This document shows positions 1 to 7,900 of a stretch of 44,661 nucleotides of DNA, one piece after another. This DNA is from an uncultured Prevotella sp. (lineage in GTDB: Bacteria > Bacteroidota > Bacteroidia > Bacteroidales > Bacteroidaceae). Under the pieces are notes generated by a model, which saw only the letters and a program-made list of their open reading frames with translations, searched no databases and was not told the origin of the DNA. The translations under genes and the position numbers were made by a program. The DNA is taken from NCBI GenBank assembly GCA_900319715.1, contig ONPM01000018.1:1-44661 (forward strand). The letters run 5' to 3'. Every line of letters begins with the position of its first letter. Positions within the stretch are counted from its first letter, which is position 1.

Positions 1-15
1 TTTTTTCCTATACAA

Positions 16-47
16 TGTAAGATTGTAAGATTGTAAGATTGTAAGAT
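16..47. repeat. Four tandem copies of an 8-bp unit
   Basis: Four perfect head-to-tail copies of TGTAAGAT lie about 65 bp upstream of the promoter of the DUF4421 gene. The region before that gene (1-166) otherwise shows only this promoter. A change in copy number would alter spacing but not any reading frame that I can identify. Confidence 0.85.
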
Positions 48-112
48 TTTGCTGTCTTTTTCGGACTCATGATGACACGGGGAGTCTGGAGGGATTCTTT
101 TTCATTAAAAAG

Positions 113-144
113 TTTGGTATTATCAGAAAAAATACATAACTTTG
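113..144 (+). promoter_or_regulatory. Bacteroidetes-type promoter for the DUF4421 gene
   Basis: TTTG at 113-116 is followed after 20 bp by TAACTTTG at 137-144, a full match to the -33/-7 pattern of the Bacteroidetes primary sigma factor. Transcription should begin near 150, which gives a leader of under 20 nt before the ATG at 167. Confidence 0.7.
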
Positions 145-166
145 CATCCAAATAGTTGTAGATGGT

Positions 167-1306
167 ATGCGGAAAGGATGTATGCTCGTGGTGCTGGCCT
201 TGATGCCCCTCATGGCGCTGGCTGAAGGGGGCGAGGCGAAGAAGGACCAGAACTTTGTGGTGAAGGGTCTGATGTGGGTGAAGACTCTCATCGACTCGAT
301 GGCCGTGGCCAACGTTGACCGCAGTTACATCGAACAGCCCAAGAAGCCATGGGCTGTCGAGGTGCGTACAAGCGCAGGGCAGTCGTCGCTCTCGATGACG
401 GCAGACTGGTCGGTGGAGGGCGTGATGGACGGTAACGTTACGGCCAAGACGGATAACGGCTTCTCTACGTCGCTCGGAGCATGGATCGGCTACAGGGGCT
501 ACGGCTTCGGCCTGTCGAAGGAGTTGACGGGCGGCGATGGCTCCACGCTGTCGTTCGGTGCGATGGGGGGCAGTTTCGGCATCAATCTCCGCATCGGCTC
601 CTATCACAGCCGGATGCCTGACGTGACCTCTTACTTCTCTGATAACGAGGGCGTCACAAGGGATGTGACGCGCATGGAACTCGACGATCCCATCCGCGTG
701 CGCTCCCTTTTCCTAGACGGCTATTACCTGTTCAACGGCAAGCACTTCTCCTATGCGGCTGCCTACGACCAGTCGCTGATTCAGCGCCGTTCGGCTGGAT
801 CCTTTATCGCAGGACTGATGTATTACCATACGAGTGTGGCCTACGACGGCGACCAGAACTGGCCGCTGTTGCTGCTGATGAACAATGTGGGCAAGATCAA
901 GTTCACCCAGGCTAGTGCGGGGGCGGGCTATGCCTACAACTGGGTGCCTGCCAGAGGACTGCTCGTCAGTGCGCAGGTCATGCCGATGCTGACGTTCTAC
1001 AACAGGATGTACACCTATTTTTATGAGACGGTTAATCAGAAGGGACAGACCGTCTACGAGTGGTTCTATGATGATGCCGAAGATGATGACGAGCCGCTTG
1101 TCTGGCATGCGAATGAGGTGGAGGAGCGTAAGACCTCGAATCGCGTGAACTGGAACTTTGATGCCCGTCTGTCTGTGAGTTACAACTGGCGCAGCAGTTA
1201 TCTGCGACTGTATGGTCACTATAATCGCTTTAACTACAAGAACGACGAGGGTGACGGCCGACTCTCTGACTGGACCGTCTACGCCTCGTACGGACTGAGG
1301 TTCTAG
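167..1306 (+). CDS. DUF4421 family secreted or outer-membrane protein
   Basis: The 379-residue protein starts with a signal peptide (hydrophobic core about residues 5-18, cut near ALAEG). The mature part has short alternating segments rich in Tyr, Gly and aromatic residues (for example IGYRGYGFGLS near 105, LFLDGYYLFN near 180, LRLYGHYNRFNY near 350) and ends in an aromatic strand closing with F, which fits an outer-membrane beta-barrel. The motif around VDRSYIEQPKKPW (about 50-62) is typical of DUF4421. The function of this family is not known. The ATG at 167 was chosen because it opens the signal peptide and lies just after a good promoter. The next gene, mnmA, begins within 50 bp, so the two are probably cotranscribed, with no obvious functional link. 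Confidence 0.8.
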   Translation: MRKGCMLVVLALMPLMALAEGGEAKKDQNFVVKGLMWVKTLIDSMAVANVDRSYIEQPKKPWAVEVRTSAGQSSLSMTADWSVEGVMDGNVTAKTDNGFSTSLGAWIGYRGYGFGLSKELTGGDGSTLSFGAMGGSFGINLRIGSYHSRMPDVTSYFSDNEGVTRDVTRMELDDPIRVRSLFLDGYYLFNGKHFSYAAAYDQSLIQRRSAGSFIAGLMYYHTSVAYDGDQNWPLLLLMNNVGKIKFTQASAGAGYAYNWVPARGLLVSAQVMPMLTFYNRMYTYFYETVNQKGQTVYEWFYDDAEDDDEPLVWHANEVEERKTSNRVNWNFDARLSVSYNWRSSYLRLYGHYNRFNYKNDEGDGRLSDWTVYASYGLRF

Positions 1307-1351
1307 CAGGTGTCGAAGATGGGGAATCGTGAAAATGGAAAGGATTGCAGA

Positions 1352-2437
1352 ATGACTATCGACGAACAGAGTCTGGGCGACAAGCGGATTGCCGTGCTGC
1401 TTTCGGGTGGCGTCGACAGTAGTGTCGTGGTGTACGAACTGGTGCGCCTCGGCCTGCATCCAGACTGTTTCTATATTAAGATAGGTCCAGAGGAGCAGGA
1501 GGAATGGGACTGCTCGTCGGAGGAAGACCTGGAGATGGCGACGGCTGTGGCGCATAAGTACGGTTGTCGGCTGGAGGTGATTGACTGTCATCAGGAGTAT
1601 TGGGATAAGGTGACAAAGTACACGATGGATAAGGTCCGTGCAGGCCTGACGCCTAATCCTGACGTGATGTGCAACCGTCTCATCAAGTTCGGTGCCTTCG
1701 ATGAGAAGCGCGGCAGGGACTATGACCTCATTGCCACGGGCCATTACGCCCAGACGGAGGTGGACGGAGAGGGGCTGAAGTGGCTCTGTACCAGTCCGGA
1801 CCCCGTGAAAGACCAGACTGACTTCCTGGCCCAGATCTATGACTGGCAGTTGAAGAAGGCGCTCTTCCCCATTGGTCACTATATGAAGGATGAGGTGCGG
1901 GTGATTGCCGAGCGGGAGCACTTGGTGAATGCGAAGCGCAAGGACTCGCAGGGCATCTGTTTCTTAGGCAAGGTGAATTATAATGACTATGTCAGACGCT
2001 ACCTGGGTGAGCAGCCTGGCGACGTGATAGAACTGGAGACGGGCCGTCGGATCGGCGAACATAAGGGCCTTTGGTTCCATACAATCGGTCAGCGTAAAGG
2101 CATGGGATTTGGGGGTGGTCCCTGGTTCGTGGTGAAGAAGGATGTGGGCATGAATATTCTTTACGTTTCGCATGGTTACGATCCGGAGACGGCCTATAAG
2201 CAGGATTTCCCTGTGCGTGACTTCCATTTCCTCACAAAACGATGGATGCTTTCTGATGTGACCTTTAAGATCCGCCATACGCCAGAGTATCATCCAGCCA
2301 CTTTGGAATGGGTCGGAGATGACGAATTTGTCGTACATTCGAAAGACAGGATACATGGCGTCGCTCCAGGGCAGTTCTGTGTCGTCTACGACGAGCATCA
2401 CCACCGCTGCCTAGGATCGGGTGAGATTACCATATAA
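1352..2437 (+). CDS. mnmA: tRNA-specific 2-thiouridylase MnmA
   Basis: This cytoplasmic enzyme activates the C2 carbonyl of U34 in tRNA-Lys, -Glu and -Gln with ATP and inserts sulfur received from a persulfide relay. From the ATG at 1352 it is 361 residues. The PP-loop SGGVDSS lies at about 18-24. The two catalytic cysteines are visible in PDVMCNRLIKFG (about C107) and SQGICFLG (about C203). The tRNA-binding and C-terminal barrel domains follow (HTIGQRKG near 245). A GTG at 1310, in the same frame directly after the upstream stop, would add 14 residues. I prefer 1352 because the added residues are polar and precede the usual family start, where the Rossmann strand RIAVLLSGG comes within 20 residues. 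It is followed by a hairpin shared with the convergent GH67 gene. Confidence 0.93.
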   Translation: MTIDEQSLGDKRIAVLLSGGVDSSVVVYELVRLGLHPDCFYIKIGPEEQEEWDCSSEEDLEMATAVAHKYGCRLEVIDCHQEYWDKVTKYTMDKVRAGLTPNPDVMCNRLIKFGAFDEKRGRDYDLIATGHYAQTEVDGEGLKWLCTSPDPVKDQTDFLAQIYDWQLKKALFPIGHYMKDEVRVIAEREHLVNAKRKDSQGICFLGKVNYNDYVRRYLGEQPGDVIELETGRRIGEHKGLWFHTIGQRKGMGFGGGPWFVVKKDVGMNILYVSHGYDPETAYKQDFPVRDFHFLTKRWMLSDVTFKIRHTPEYHPATLEWVGDDEFVVHSKDRIHGVAPGQFCVVYDEHHHRCLGSGEITI

Positions 2438-2441
2438 AATT

Positions 2442-2467
2442 ATCCTGCCAAGCAGCCTTGGCAGGAT
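2442..2467. terminator. Hairpin between convergent mnmA and GH67 genes
   Basis: ATCCTGCCAAG and its perfect complement CTTGGCAGGAT form an 11-bp stem around a 4-nt loop. Read on the minus strand it is followed by a T-rich run (AATTTTAT), so it should stop the GH67 transcript. On the plus strand the tail is not T-rich, so termination of mnmA there would be weaker. Confidence 0.65.
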
Positions 2468-2493
2468 GACGGATTGCTAATCGAAATGATTTG

Positions 2494-4434
2494 TTATTTG
2501 CTGACAAAACTTCCGAAGTAGTCGAGGCACGTCTTCTTCCACTCTCGGGCGTTCTCTAACTGATGCAGCATACGCTCATCGACCTCCTTCCAGCGCTGCT
2601 CGTCGACGAAGGGCTTGGCCTCCTGCCAGGTCTGATAGAAGTCTTCCACTTCTTTTACACCTCGGGCATAGCGCACTTGTAGTTCTTCCCACAAGGTGTT
2701 GCCGCTCTTGAGACGATAGGTCCAGGGCACATGATGGAACCAGAGCAGGTAGCGCTCAGGGCAGGTGTTGATATCGTCGTACAGCGAGCAGTAGGGCTCG
2801 CGGTACTGTGAAGTGGCGTCGGTACCAGCGTGAGTGCGGTCGAAGCCGATGCCGATGGAGTCGGCTTTGTGATAATAGACAGGGCACCACTCGATGGGAT
2901 AGGTGGGTATGAATCCGTCGGGCTCAGGGCCGTAGTGGTGGTCGAAGGCGAAGATATGGTGCAGGCCTAAGGGCATCATATAGTCAACGCAGGCCTCCCG
3001 GCTGCGGAGCATCATGCTGAGCAGTTGGTTGCCGACCTTTGTCTCAGGTGATGAGGCTCCTTCGGACGGAGTTGGCAACTGGCTGTCGAATGTCTGCTTC
3101 AGCCATTCCTGGGCAATGGCCTCTGAGGAAAGGAAGGGATTCCAGGCAAGACGGCCAAAGGCGTACCAGTTGGCTTGTGAGAAATGATGTCCGCACCAGT
3201 TCTTGTCGAGACCGATGTTTGAGACGCCAGCGATACCCACCAGACGGTCAGGAGCCACGAATCCGAAGAATTCGCGCCACATCGGAGCCAGGTAGACGAG
3301 GTGACGAGACTGTCCGAGGTACTCTTGCGTAATCTGCAACTCGGCCATCTGGGAGGTCTGGCGCATGTTGTCGAAGATGGGCGCATAGGGTTCACGGGGC
3401 TGGAAGTCCAGTGGGCCGTTCTTGGACTGCAGGATGACATTGTCGCGGAACTTGCCGTCGAGGTCCTTGAACTCCGACACGGCCTGTTTGACGCGATCCT
3501 CTCCTTTGTGAGCAGCGCCGTAGACAAAACTGCGCCACATGACGATGCCGCCATAGGGCTTCACGGCATCGGCGAGTGTATTGGCGCCATCGGCATGGGT
3601 ACGCTTGTAGTCGAAGGGACCAGGCTGTCCTTCGCTATTGGCCTTGACCAGGAAACCGCCGAAATCAGGAATCAAGGTGTAGATATCTTTCGCCTTGGCT
3701 CTCCACCAGGCCTGTACCTTGGTGTTCAGAGGATCAGCGGTTTTCAAAGGCTTGCCGCCATTGAATCCCTTGGCAGGAATCGTCATCGGCGAGGCGAAGT
3801 TCACGGACAAGTAGACCTTGATGCCGTAAGGACGCAAAATGTCGGCTATCTCTTTCACCTTGTTGATATAAGGAGCCGACAGCATCTTCGGCGAGGCGTT
3901 GACGTTGTTCAGCACCGTCCCGTTGATGCCGATGCTGGCGTTGGCACGGGCATATTCCTTGATGAGACGGGCGTCGATGGCCTTTGGCTGGGTGCCTTCG
4001 AGATCCCAGAAGACACTGCGTCCGGCATAGCCGCGCTCGATGCTGCCGTCGAGGTTGTCCCAGTGGTTCAGGATCCTGTATCTGAAGAAGGGCTTTTCAA
4101 CGATGTTCTGACGGATGGCAGAAGGGTCGCTCTGGCTTCTCAGAAGGGCGTAGGCACCATAGAGCAACCCGATCTCGCTCTTGGCGCAGATGCAGATCTT
4201 GTTGTCGTTGCCGCTGATCTGATAGGCCTCGTCAGGCAGGGTGGCATCGAGTTTCAGAGTGACCTCTGGGCCGTTGTAATAATTCTTCAACTCGTCTGCA
4301 GCCAGACATTCAGCACCTGTCACGTTGACTTTGTTTACGGGTTCGTAGCGCAGCCAAAGCCTGCTACCATCCTCTGCCCTTGCCGAATGCATCAGCGTCA
4401 GGGTCAGTAATAGTGTAATCGTTCTTTTTATCAT
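2494..4434 (-). CDS. aguA: Alpha-glucuronidase, GH67
   Basis: GH67 enzymes remove 4-O-methyl-glucuronic acid from the non-reducing end of xylo-oligosaccharides, acting after xylanases. From the start at 4434 the protein is 646 residues, including a signal peptide (IKRTITLLLTLTLMHSARA), so it is exported, probably to the periplasm. The catalytic acid fits the Glu in KANSEGQPGP (about 268). The two further acidic residues of the family fit the Asp in NGPLDFQPREP (about 343) and the Glu in ITQEYLGQ (about 371), and their 28-residue spacing matches the characterised Cellvibrio enzyme as I recall it. The frame is open up to 4494, with another ATG at 4455. The promoter at 4464-4471 would leave almost no leader before 4455, which favours 4434. 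It stands alone without neighbouring xylan genes in this window. Confidence 0.92.
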   Translation of the reverse strand: MIKRTITLLLTLTLMHSARAEDGSRLWLRYEPVNKVNVTGAECLAADELKNYYNGPEVTLKLDATLPDEAYQISGNDNKICICAKSEIGLLYGAYALLRSQSDPSAIRQNIVEKPFFRYRILNHWDNLDGSIERGYAGRSVFWDLEGTQPKAIDARLIKEYARANASIGINGTVLNNVNASPKMLSAPYINKVKEIADILRPYGIKVYLSVNFASPMTIPAKGFNGGKPLKTADPLNTKVQAWWRAKAKDIYTLIPDFGGFLVKANSEGQPGPFDYKRTHADGANTLADAVKPYGGIVMWRSFVYGAAHKGEDRVKQAVSEFKDLDGKFRDNVILQSKNGPLDFQPREPYAPIFDNMRQTSQMAELQITQEYLGQSRHLVYLAPMWREFFGFVAPDRLVGIAGVSNIGLDKNWCGHHFSQANWYAFGRLAWNPFLSSEAIAQEWLKQTFDSQLPTPSEGASSPETKVGNQLLSMMLRSREACVDYMMPLGLHHIFAFDHHYGPEPDGFIPTYPIEWCPVYYHKADSIGIGFDRTHAGTDATSQYREPYCSLYDDINTCPERYLLWFHHVPWTYRLKSGNTLWEELQVRYARGVKEVEDFYQTWQEAKPFVDEQRWKEVDERMLHQLENAREWKKTCLDYFGSFVSK

Positions 4435-4463
4435 TGTTGTAAAGAATTTATTCATTGACGTTG

Positions 4464-4471
4464 CAAAGATA
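4464..4471 (-). promoter_or_regulatory. -7 element for the GH67 gene
   Basis: On the minus strand the sequence reads TATCTTTG, a match to TAnnTTTG. A TTTG lies upstream, but with only about 12 bp between, so the -33 element is poor. The implied transcription start near 4458 leaves about 24 nt before the ATG at 4434. Confidence 0.5.
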
Positions 4472-4618
4472 TGATATTTTTTCCAAAGCACCAAAGATAT
4501 TGCGGCTTAATTTTCCTTCTTGATGTATTTACAACTCTTATCGGGTGGCAAAAACAACAAAAGCAGATTGACGAAATTCATGTTTTTCTTATATAATATG
4601 TATTTTAGTCCCTTTTAA

Positions 4619-4650
4619 TTTGGTCAATTCGAGAAAAAATAGTAATTTTG
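4619..4650 (+). promoter_or_regulatory. Promoter of the capsule operon
   Basis: TTTG at 4619-4622, exactly 20 bp, then TAATTTTG at 4643-4650. This is the only good promoter pattern I found before the first capsule gene, and all genes up to 26501 follow on the same strand with tiny gaps or overlaps. No inverted repeats of the kind used for invertible capsule promoters were seen around it. Confidence 0.7.
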
Positions 4651-4656
4651 CGCCCG

Positions 4657-4794
4657 TTATAGAAAGTCGATTCCTATATAATCTGCGAGCCTTCAGCTCT
4701 CTGGCGGAGGGGGTAAGACTGCCTATATCCTTGATGGTCAGAATGTTAAATTGCTTCTGGTGGGGCATTCGCCCTGTCGGAGGAAGGAAAGAAA
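4657..4794 (+). promoter_or_regulatory. 5' leader of the capsule operon, likely UpxY target
   Basis: About 138 nt separate the predicted transcription start from the first codon of upxY. In Bacteroides, UpxY-type proteins act on such leaders to prevent premature termination of their own operon (established knowledge). Here I see small potential hairpins, GAGC-cttca-GCTC (4687-4699) and GGGC-attc-GCCC (about 4767-4778), but no classical intrinsic terminator with a T run. The role is inferred from position only. Confidence 0.4.
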
Positions 4795-5325
4795 ATGCAA
4801 CAAACAGAACAGATTTGGACGGTGGTTCGCACCTTCAACAGACATGAGATGATTGTGAGTGACTTCCTGAAGCAGGAAGGGTTGACGTGTTTTGTCCCGA
4901 TGCGATATGCGGAAAGACAGGCCGGTGACGAGTCCAAACCCCGCAGGATCTTGATCCCCGTCATCCATAATTATGTGTTTGTGGGGTTGGAGATGCCTAT
5001 GAAACAGTTTTGTTCTCTGTTGGCAAAGTGCGCTACTCCCCTTTACATTCTGAAACACAGGGATACTGATAGTCCGGTGGAAATATCCAATCGTGAAATG
5101 ATGGAGTTTCGTATGCTGTGCGACCCAGCCTTTGAGCAACGGGTCAATATCATCCAGCAGGGTGAAGAGCCGGAAGTGGGAAAGGAAGTCGAGATTATCC
5201 ATGGCCCTTTTGCAGGTGTCCATGGCAGATTATACAGGAAACAGAAGAAGTATTGGTTTGTTAAGACTATTGCTGGCGTTAGTGTTGAGTTGCGTATTAC
5301 ACGTTGGTATTGTAGGCCGGTATGA
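4795..5325 (+). CDS. upxY: UpxY-family transcription antiterminator (NusG paralogue)
   Basis: This 176-residue protein has a NusG N-terminal domain (about 8-105: QIWTVVRTFNRHEMIVSDFLKQEGLTCFVP, with the region IPVIHNYVFVGL) and a C-terminal KOW-like domain (about 120-176, with EVEIIHGPFAGVHGRLY). UpxY proteins ride with RNA polymerase and allow full transcription of the capsule operon whose first gene encodes them. The position just behind the operon promoter and leader is exactly that seen in Bacteroides capsule loci. The start at 4795 is preceded by a purine-rich GGAGGAAGG. In Bacteroides fragilis upxY is usually paired with upxZ, an inhibitor of other loci; no such gene follows here. The export gene begins 45 bp later. 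Confidence 0.88.
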   Translation: MQQTEQIWTVVRTFNRHEMIVSDFLKQEGLTCFVPMRYAERQAGDESKPRRILIPVIHNYVFVGLEMPMKQFCSLLAKCATPLYILKHRDTDSPVEISNREMMEFRMLCDPAFEQRVNIIQQGEEPEVGKEVEIIHGPFAGVHGRLYRKQKKYWFVKTIAGVSVELRITRWYCRPV

Positions 5326-5370
5326 GGGGCCTGGCGTCAGTTCGAAGCATGATAATTATTTAAATCGATT

Positions 5371-7884
5371 ATGAATAAGTTTGTTTTAACAATGTTGTTC
5401 ATACTGAGTGCGGTGCTGTCACATGCACAAGGTATGAGTGACGCTCAAGTGATGAGGTACATCCAGAGGGAGGTCAAAGCCGGAACCTCTCAGTCGCAGA
5501 TTGCTGTGAAACTGATGCAACGCGGTGTGGATATGAAGCAGTTGCAGCGCGTGCGTCAGCAGGTGACGGCATCACAAGGAACCTCAGCATCTAAGACCGC
5601 AACGGCAAGTGGTGGTTCTGTTGACGGAAGCAGTCGGCTGCGTAGGAGTAATGGTTCGGTTATGGTTGATGCTCAGGGTAATCCGCTCTACTCGCAGACC
5701 AACGGTTTCGCAATGGGTGCTGTGGGCGAAATAGAGGATATTGCGAGCCGTCCTAATGTGTATCTCCCCGATAGCATGAGTACGATGATTAATGGAAAGC
5801 GTGTTTTCGGCCGAGATATTTTTAATAGGCGCATGTTGACTTTCGAACCTAACATGAATATTGCAACTCCTGCCAATTATGTAGTTGGTGCCGGTGATCG
5901 GGTTATCATTGATGTCTATGGCGCCTCTCAGAAATCTGAACAGTTGGAGGTGTCTCCTGATGGAACTATCACGGTGGAAGGATTCGGACCTATCTATCTT
6001 GCTGGCCTGACTGTTTCGGCTGCTAATGAAAAGATCAAACAGGAATTGGGACAGCGCTACAAGAGTTCGAACATCAGGATGACTGTGGGACAGACGCGTA
6101 CCATCTCTGTTAATGTGATGGGTGAGGTAACCGCCCCTGGCACTTATACGTTATCGGCATTTGCAACGGTGTTTCATGCTATCTATATGGCGGGCGGTGT
6201 CACAGGTGTTGGTACGCTTCGTAGTATCAAAGTCTACAGAGGCGGTCGTCAGTTGACGGTGGTTGACGTGTACGACTATATTCTGAATGGCAAACTGGCA
6301 GGGAATGTCCGTTTGGCAGATAATGATGTAATCGTTGTTGGCCCTTATGACTGTCTGGTTGATATTTCTGGTCAGGTGAAACGTCCAATGGCTTATGAGA
6401 TGCGCAAAGGAGAGAGCCTGGCAACGCTGCTCAAGTATGCCGGCGGCTTCACTTCCAAAGCATATAAGAAAGGCATACAGGTTAATCGTGTCTCAGGAGA
6501 GCAGTATTCGGCCTATAATGTTCAAGAGTTCGATATAAGCAGTTTTAAACTGATGGACGGTGACTCTGTGACTGTTGATTCCATTTTGGAGCGTTATGCT
6601 AACACCGTACAGATTAAAGGTGCAGTTTTCCATCCCGGAATGTTTGACTTTGGAGGCACAAACAATACGGTCCGTTCTCTGATTGAGAGTGCTGGTGGAT
6701 TGACAGAGGATGCTTTTACTGCTCATGCCGTACTTCATCGTATGAAGCCAGACCGTGTGCGCAAAGTACTTTCTGTTGATATTGAGGGTATCATGGCTGG
6801 TACCATTGCCGATATGCCATTGGAGAATGAGGATATCCTCTTTATCCCCTTCCGTAACGAGACTCTGAACGAGCGTACACTGACGATACATGGAGAGGTT
6901 CAGATGCCAGGCATCTATGAATATGCAGAAGACGAAACGGTTGAAGACTTCATTTTGCAGGCAGGCGGCTTGACAGATGCTGCCTCTACGGCTCGTGTTG
7001 ATGTCTCAAGACGCATTTCTGACCCAGGGGCAACACAGGCTTCCGACGAGATTGCCAATATGTATTCGTTTGTGGTGAAAAACGGAATGGTAGTCGATGG
7101 TGACCGTAGTTTTACATTGGAACCATATGACGAAGTCTATGTACGTCGTAGCCCTGCCTATCAGCCCCAGCGGAATGTGTTGATTGAAGGTGAAGTTCTT
7201 TTCCCTGGAAACTATGCTTTGACGACCAAGAACCAGCGCATCTCTGAACTTGTGAAAGCTGCAGGAGGCGTGACGGATCAGGCTTATGTCAGAGGCGCTC
7301 GAATTGAACGTGTTATGACCGAAGATGAAAAGTTCCGTAACCGTCAGGTGCTGGATCTTGTAAGGCAGAAAGGACAGAATGCCGGACTTGATATGGTCAT
7401 GCAGGATGAAGAGGCTGCTGATTATGATATCAATCAGGCACGTGACAGCGTTGAGAATGATACTGTGCGATACTCTGTTGGTATCGAACTGGATAAAGCG
7501 TTGGCTAATCCAGGTTCAGATTACGATGTTACTTTGAAGGAGGGCGATCGTTTGATTGTTCCTGAATATAACGGAACCGTGAAGATCAACGGTAATGTGA
7601 TGTACCCGAACACGGTGGCATATAGCGATGGTAAGAAATACAAGTGGTATGTGAATCAGGCTGGTGGTTTCGGAAGCCGTGCCAAGAAATCGCGTACTTT
7701 TGTAGTTTATCAGAATGGTACGGTTTCAAAGGCAAAGAAAGCCAGGATAGAGCCAGGGTGCGAAATTATCGTTCCGTCGAAGACAACGACTCCCACAGAG
7801 GTTATCGGACAAATAGGAGCAGTCGGCACCTCTATGGCTACGCTCTTGACCTTGTTGATTTCTGTAGTCAATTTAGTGAAGTAA
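5371..7884 (+). CDS. Polysaccharide export protein with multiple SLBB domains
   Basis: An 837-residue protein with a signal peptide (residues 1-20, ending SHAQG) but no lipobox cysteine. A short helical segment with SDAQVMRYIQREV follows (about 22-65), then a Ser/Thr-rich linker. The Poly_export (PES) domain is at about 168-250 (NYVVGAGDRVIIDVYG). A run of SLBB domains continues to about 790; each is recognised by a phrase of the type GEVxxPGxYxL followed by an AGG turn (near 252, 420, 510, 610, 745). A hydrophobic stretch closes the protein (about 815-835). The Wza/OPX family forms the outer-membrane route for capsule, and longer forms with extra SLBB domains are usual in Bacteroidetes. It is followed after 16 bp by the Wzz-like gene, its expected inner-membrane partner. 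Confidence 0.9.
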   Translation: MNKFVLTMLFILSAVLSHAQGMSDAQVMRYIQREVKAGTSQSQIAVKLMQRGVDMKQLQRVRQQVTASQGTSASKTATASGGSVDGSSRLRRSNGSVMVDAQGNPLYSQTNGFAMGAVGEIEDIASRPNVYLPDSMSTMINGKRVFGRDIFNRRMLTFEPNMNIATPANYVVGAGDRVIIDVYGASQKSEQLEVSPDGTITVEGFGPIYLAGLTVSAANEKIKQELGQRYKSSNIRMTVGQTRTISVNVMGEVTAPGTYTLSAFATVFHAIYMAGGVTGVGTLRSIKVYRGGRQLTVVDVYDYILNGKLAGNVRLADNDVIVVGPYDCLVDISGQVKRPMAYEMRKGESLATLLKYAGGFTSKAYKKGIQVNRVSGEQYSAYNVQEFDISSFKLMDGDSVTVDSILERYANTVQIKGAVFHPGMFDFGGTNNTVRSLIESAGGLTEDAFTAHAVLHRMKPDRVRKVLSVDIEGIMAGTIADMPLENEDILFIPFRNETLNERTLTIHGEVQMPGIYEYAEDETVEDFILQAGGLTDAASTARVDVSRRISDPGATQASDEIANMYSFVVKNGMVVDGDRSFTLEPYDEVYVRRSPAYQPQRNVLIEGEVLFPGNYALTTKNQRISELVKAAGGVTDQAYVRGARIERVMTEDEKFRNRQVLDLVRQKGQNAGLDMVMQDEEAADYDINQARDSVENDTVRYSVGIELDKALANPGSDYDVTLKEGDRLIVPEYNGTVKINGNVMYPNTVAYSDGKKYKWYVNQAGGFGSRAKKSRTFVVYQNGTVSKAKKARIEPGCEIIVPSKTTTPTEVIGQIGAVGTSMATLLTLLISVVNLVK

Positions 7885-7900
7885 AAGTATAGTTTCAATT

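Noticed and set aside
8-607. 199-codon minus-strand frame at the window start, and a similar one at 67-312
   Set aside because: They overlap the promoter and signal peptide of the DUF4421 gene on the other strand, and the translation is His/Arg-rich shadow sequence without domains.
713-1921. 402-codon minus-strand frame across DUF4421 and mnmA
   Set aside because: It is antisense to two well-supported genes, and its composition (Leu, Val, His rich with no motifs) is that of a shadow frame.
3301-4410. 369-codon plus-strand frame opposite GH67
   Set aside because: The opposite strand has a complete GH67 enzyme with all catalytic residues; this frame shows no recognisable domain.
4684-4695. 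TGCGAGCCTTCA in the capsule leader is also found in the terminator after the OmpA-family gene
   Set aside because: A shared 12-mer is expected by chance several times in a window this long, and the leader copy lacks the second arm of the hairpin.
4620-4847. 75-codon frame at the capsule promoter
   Set aside because: It would start before the predicted transcription start and overlaps the upxY start; no family features.
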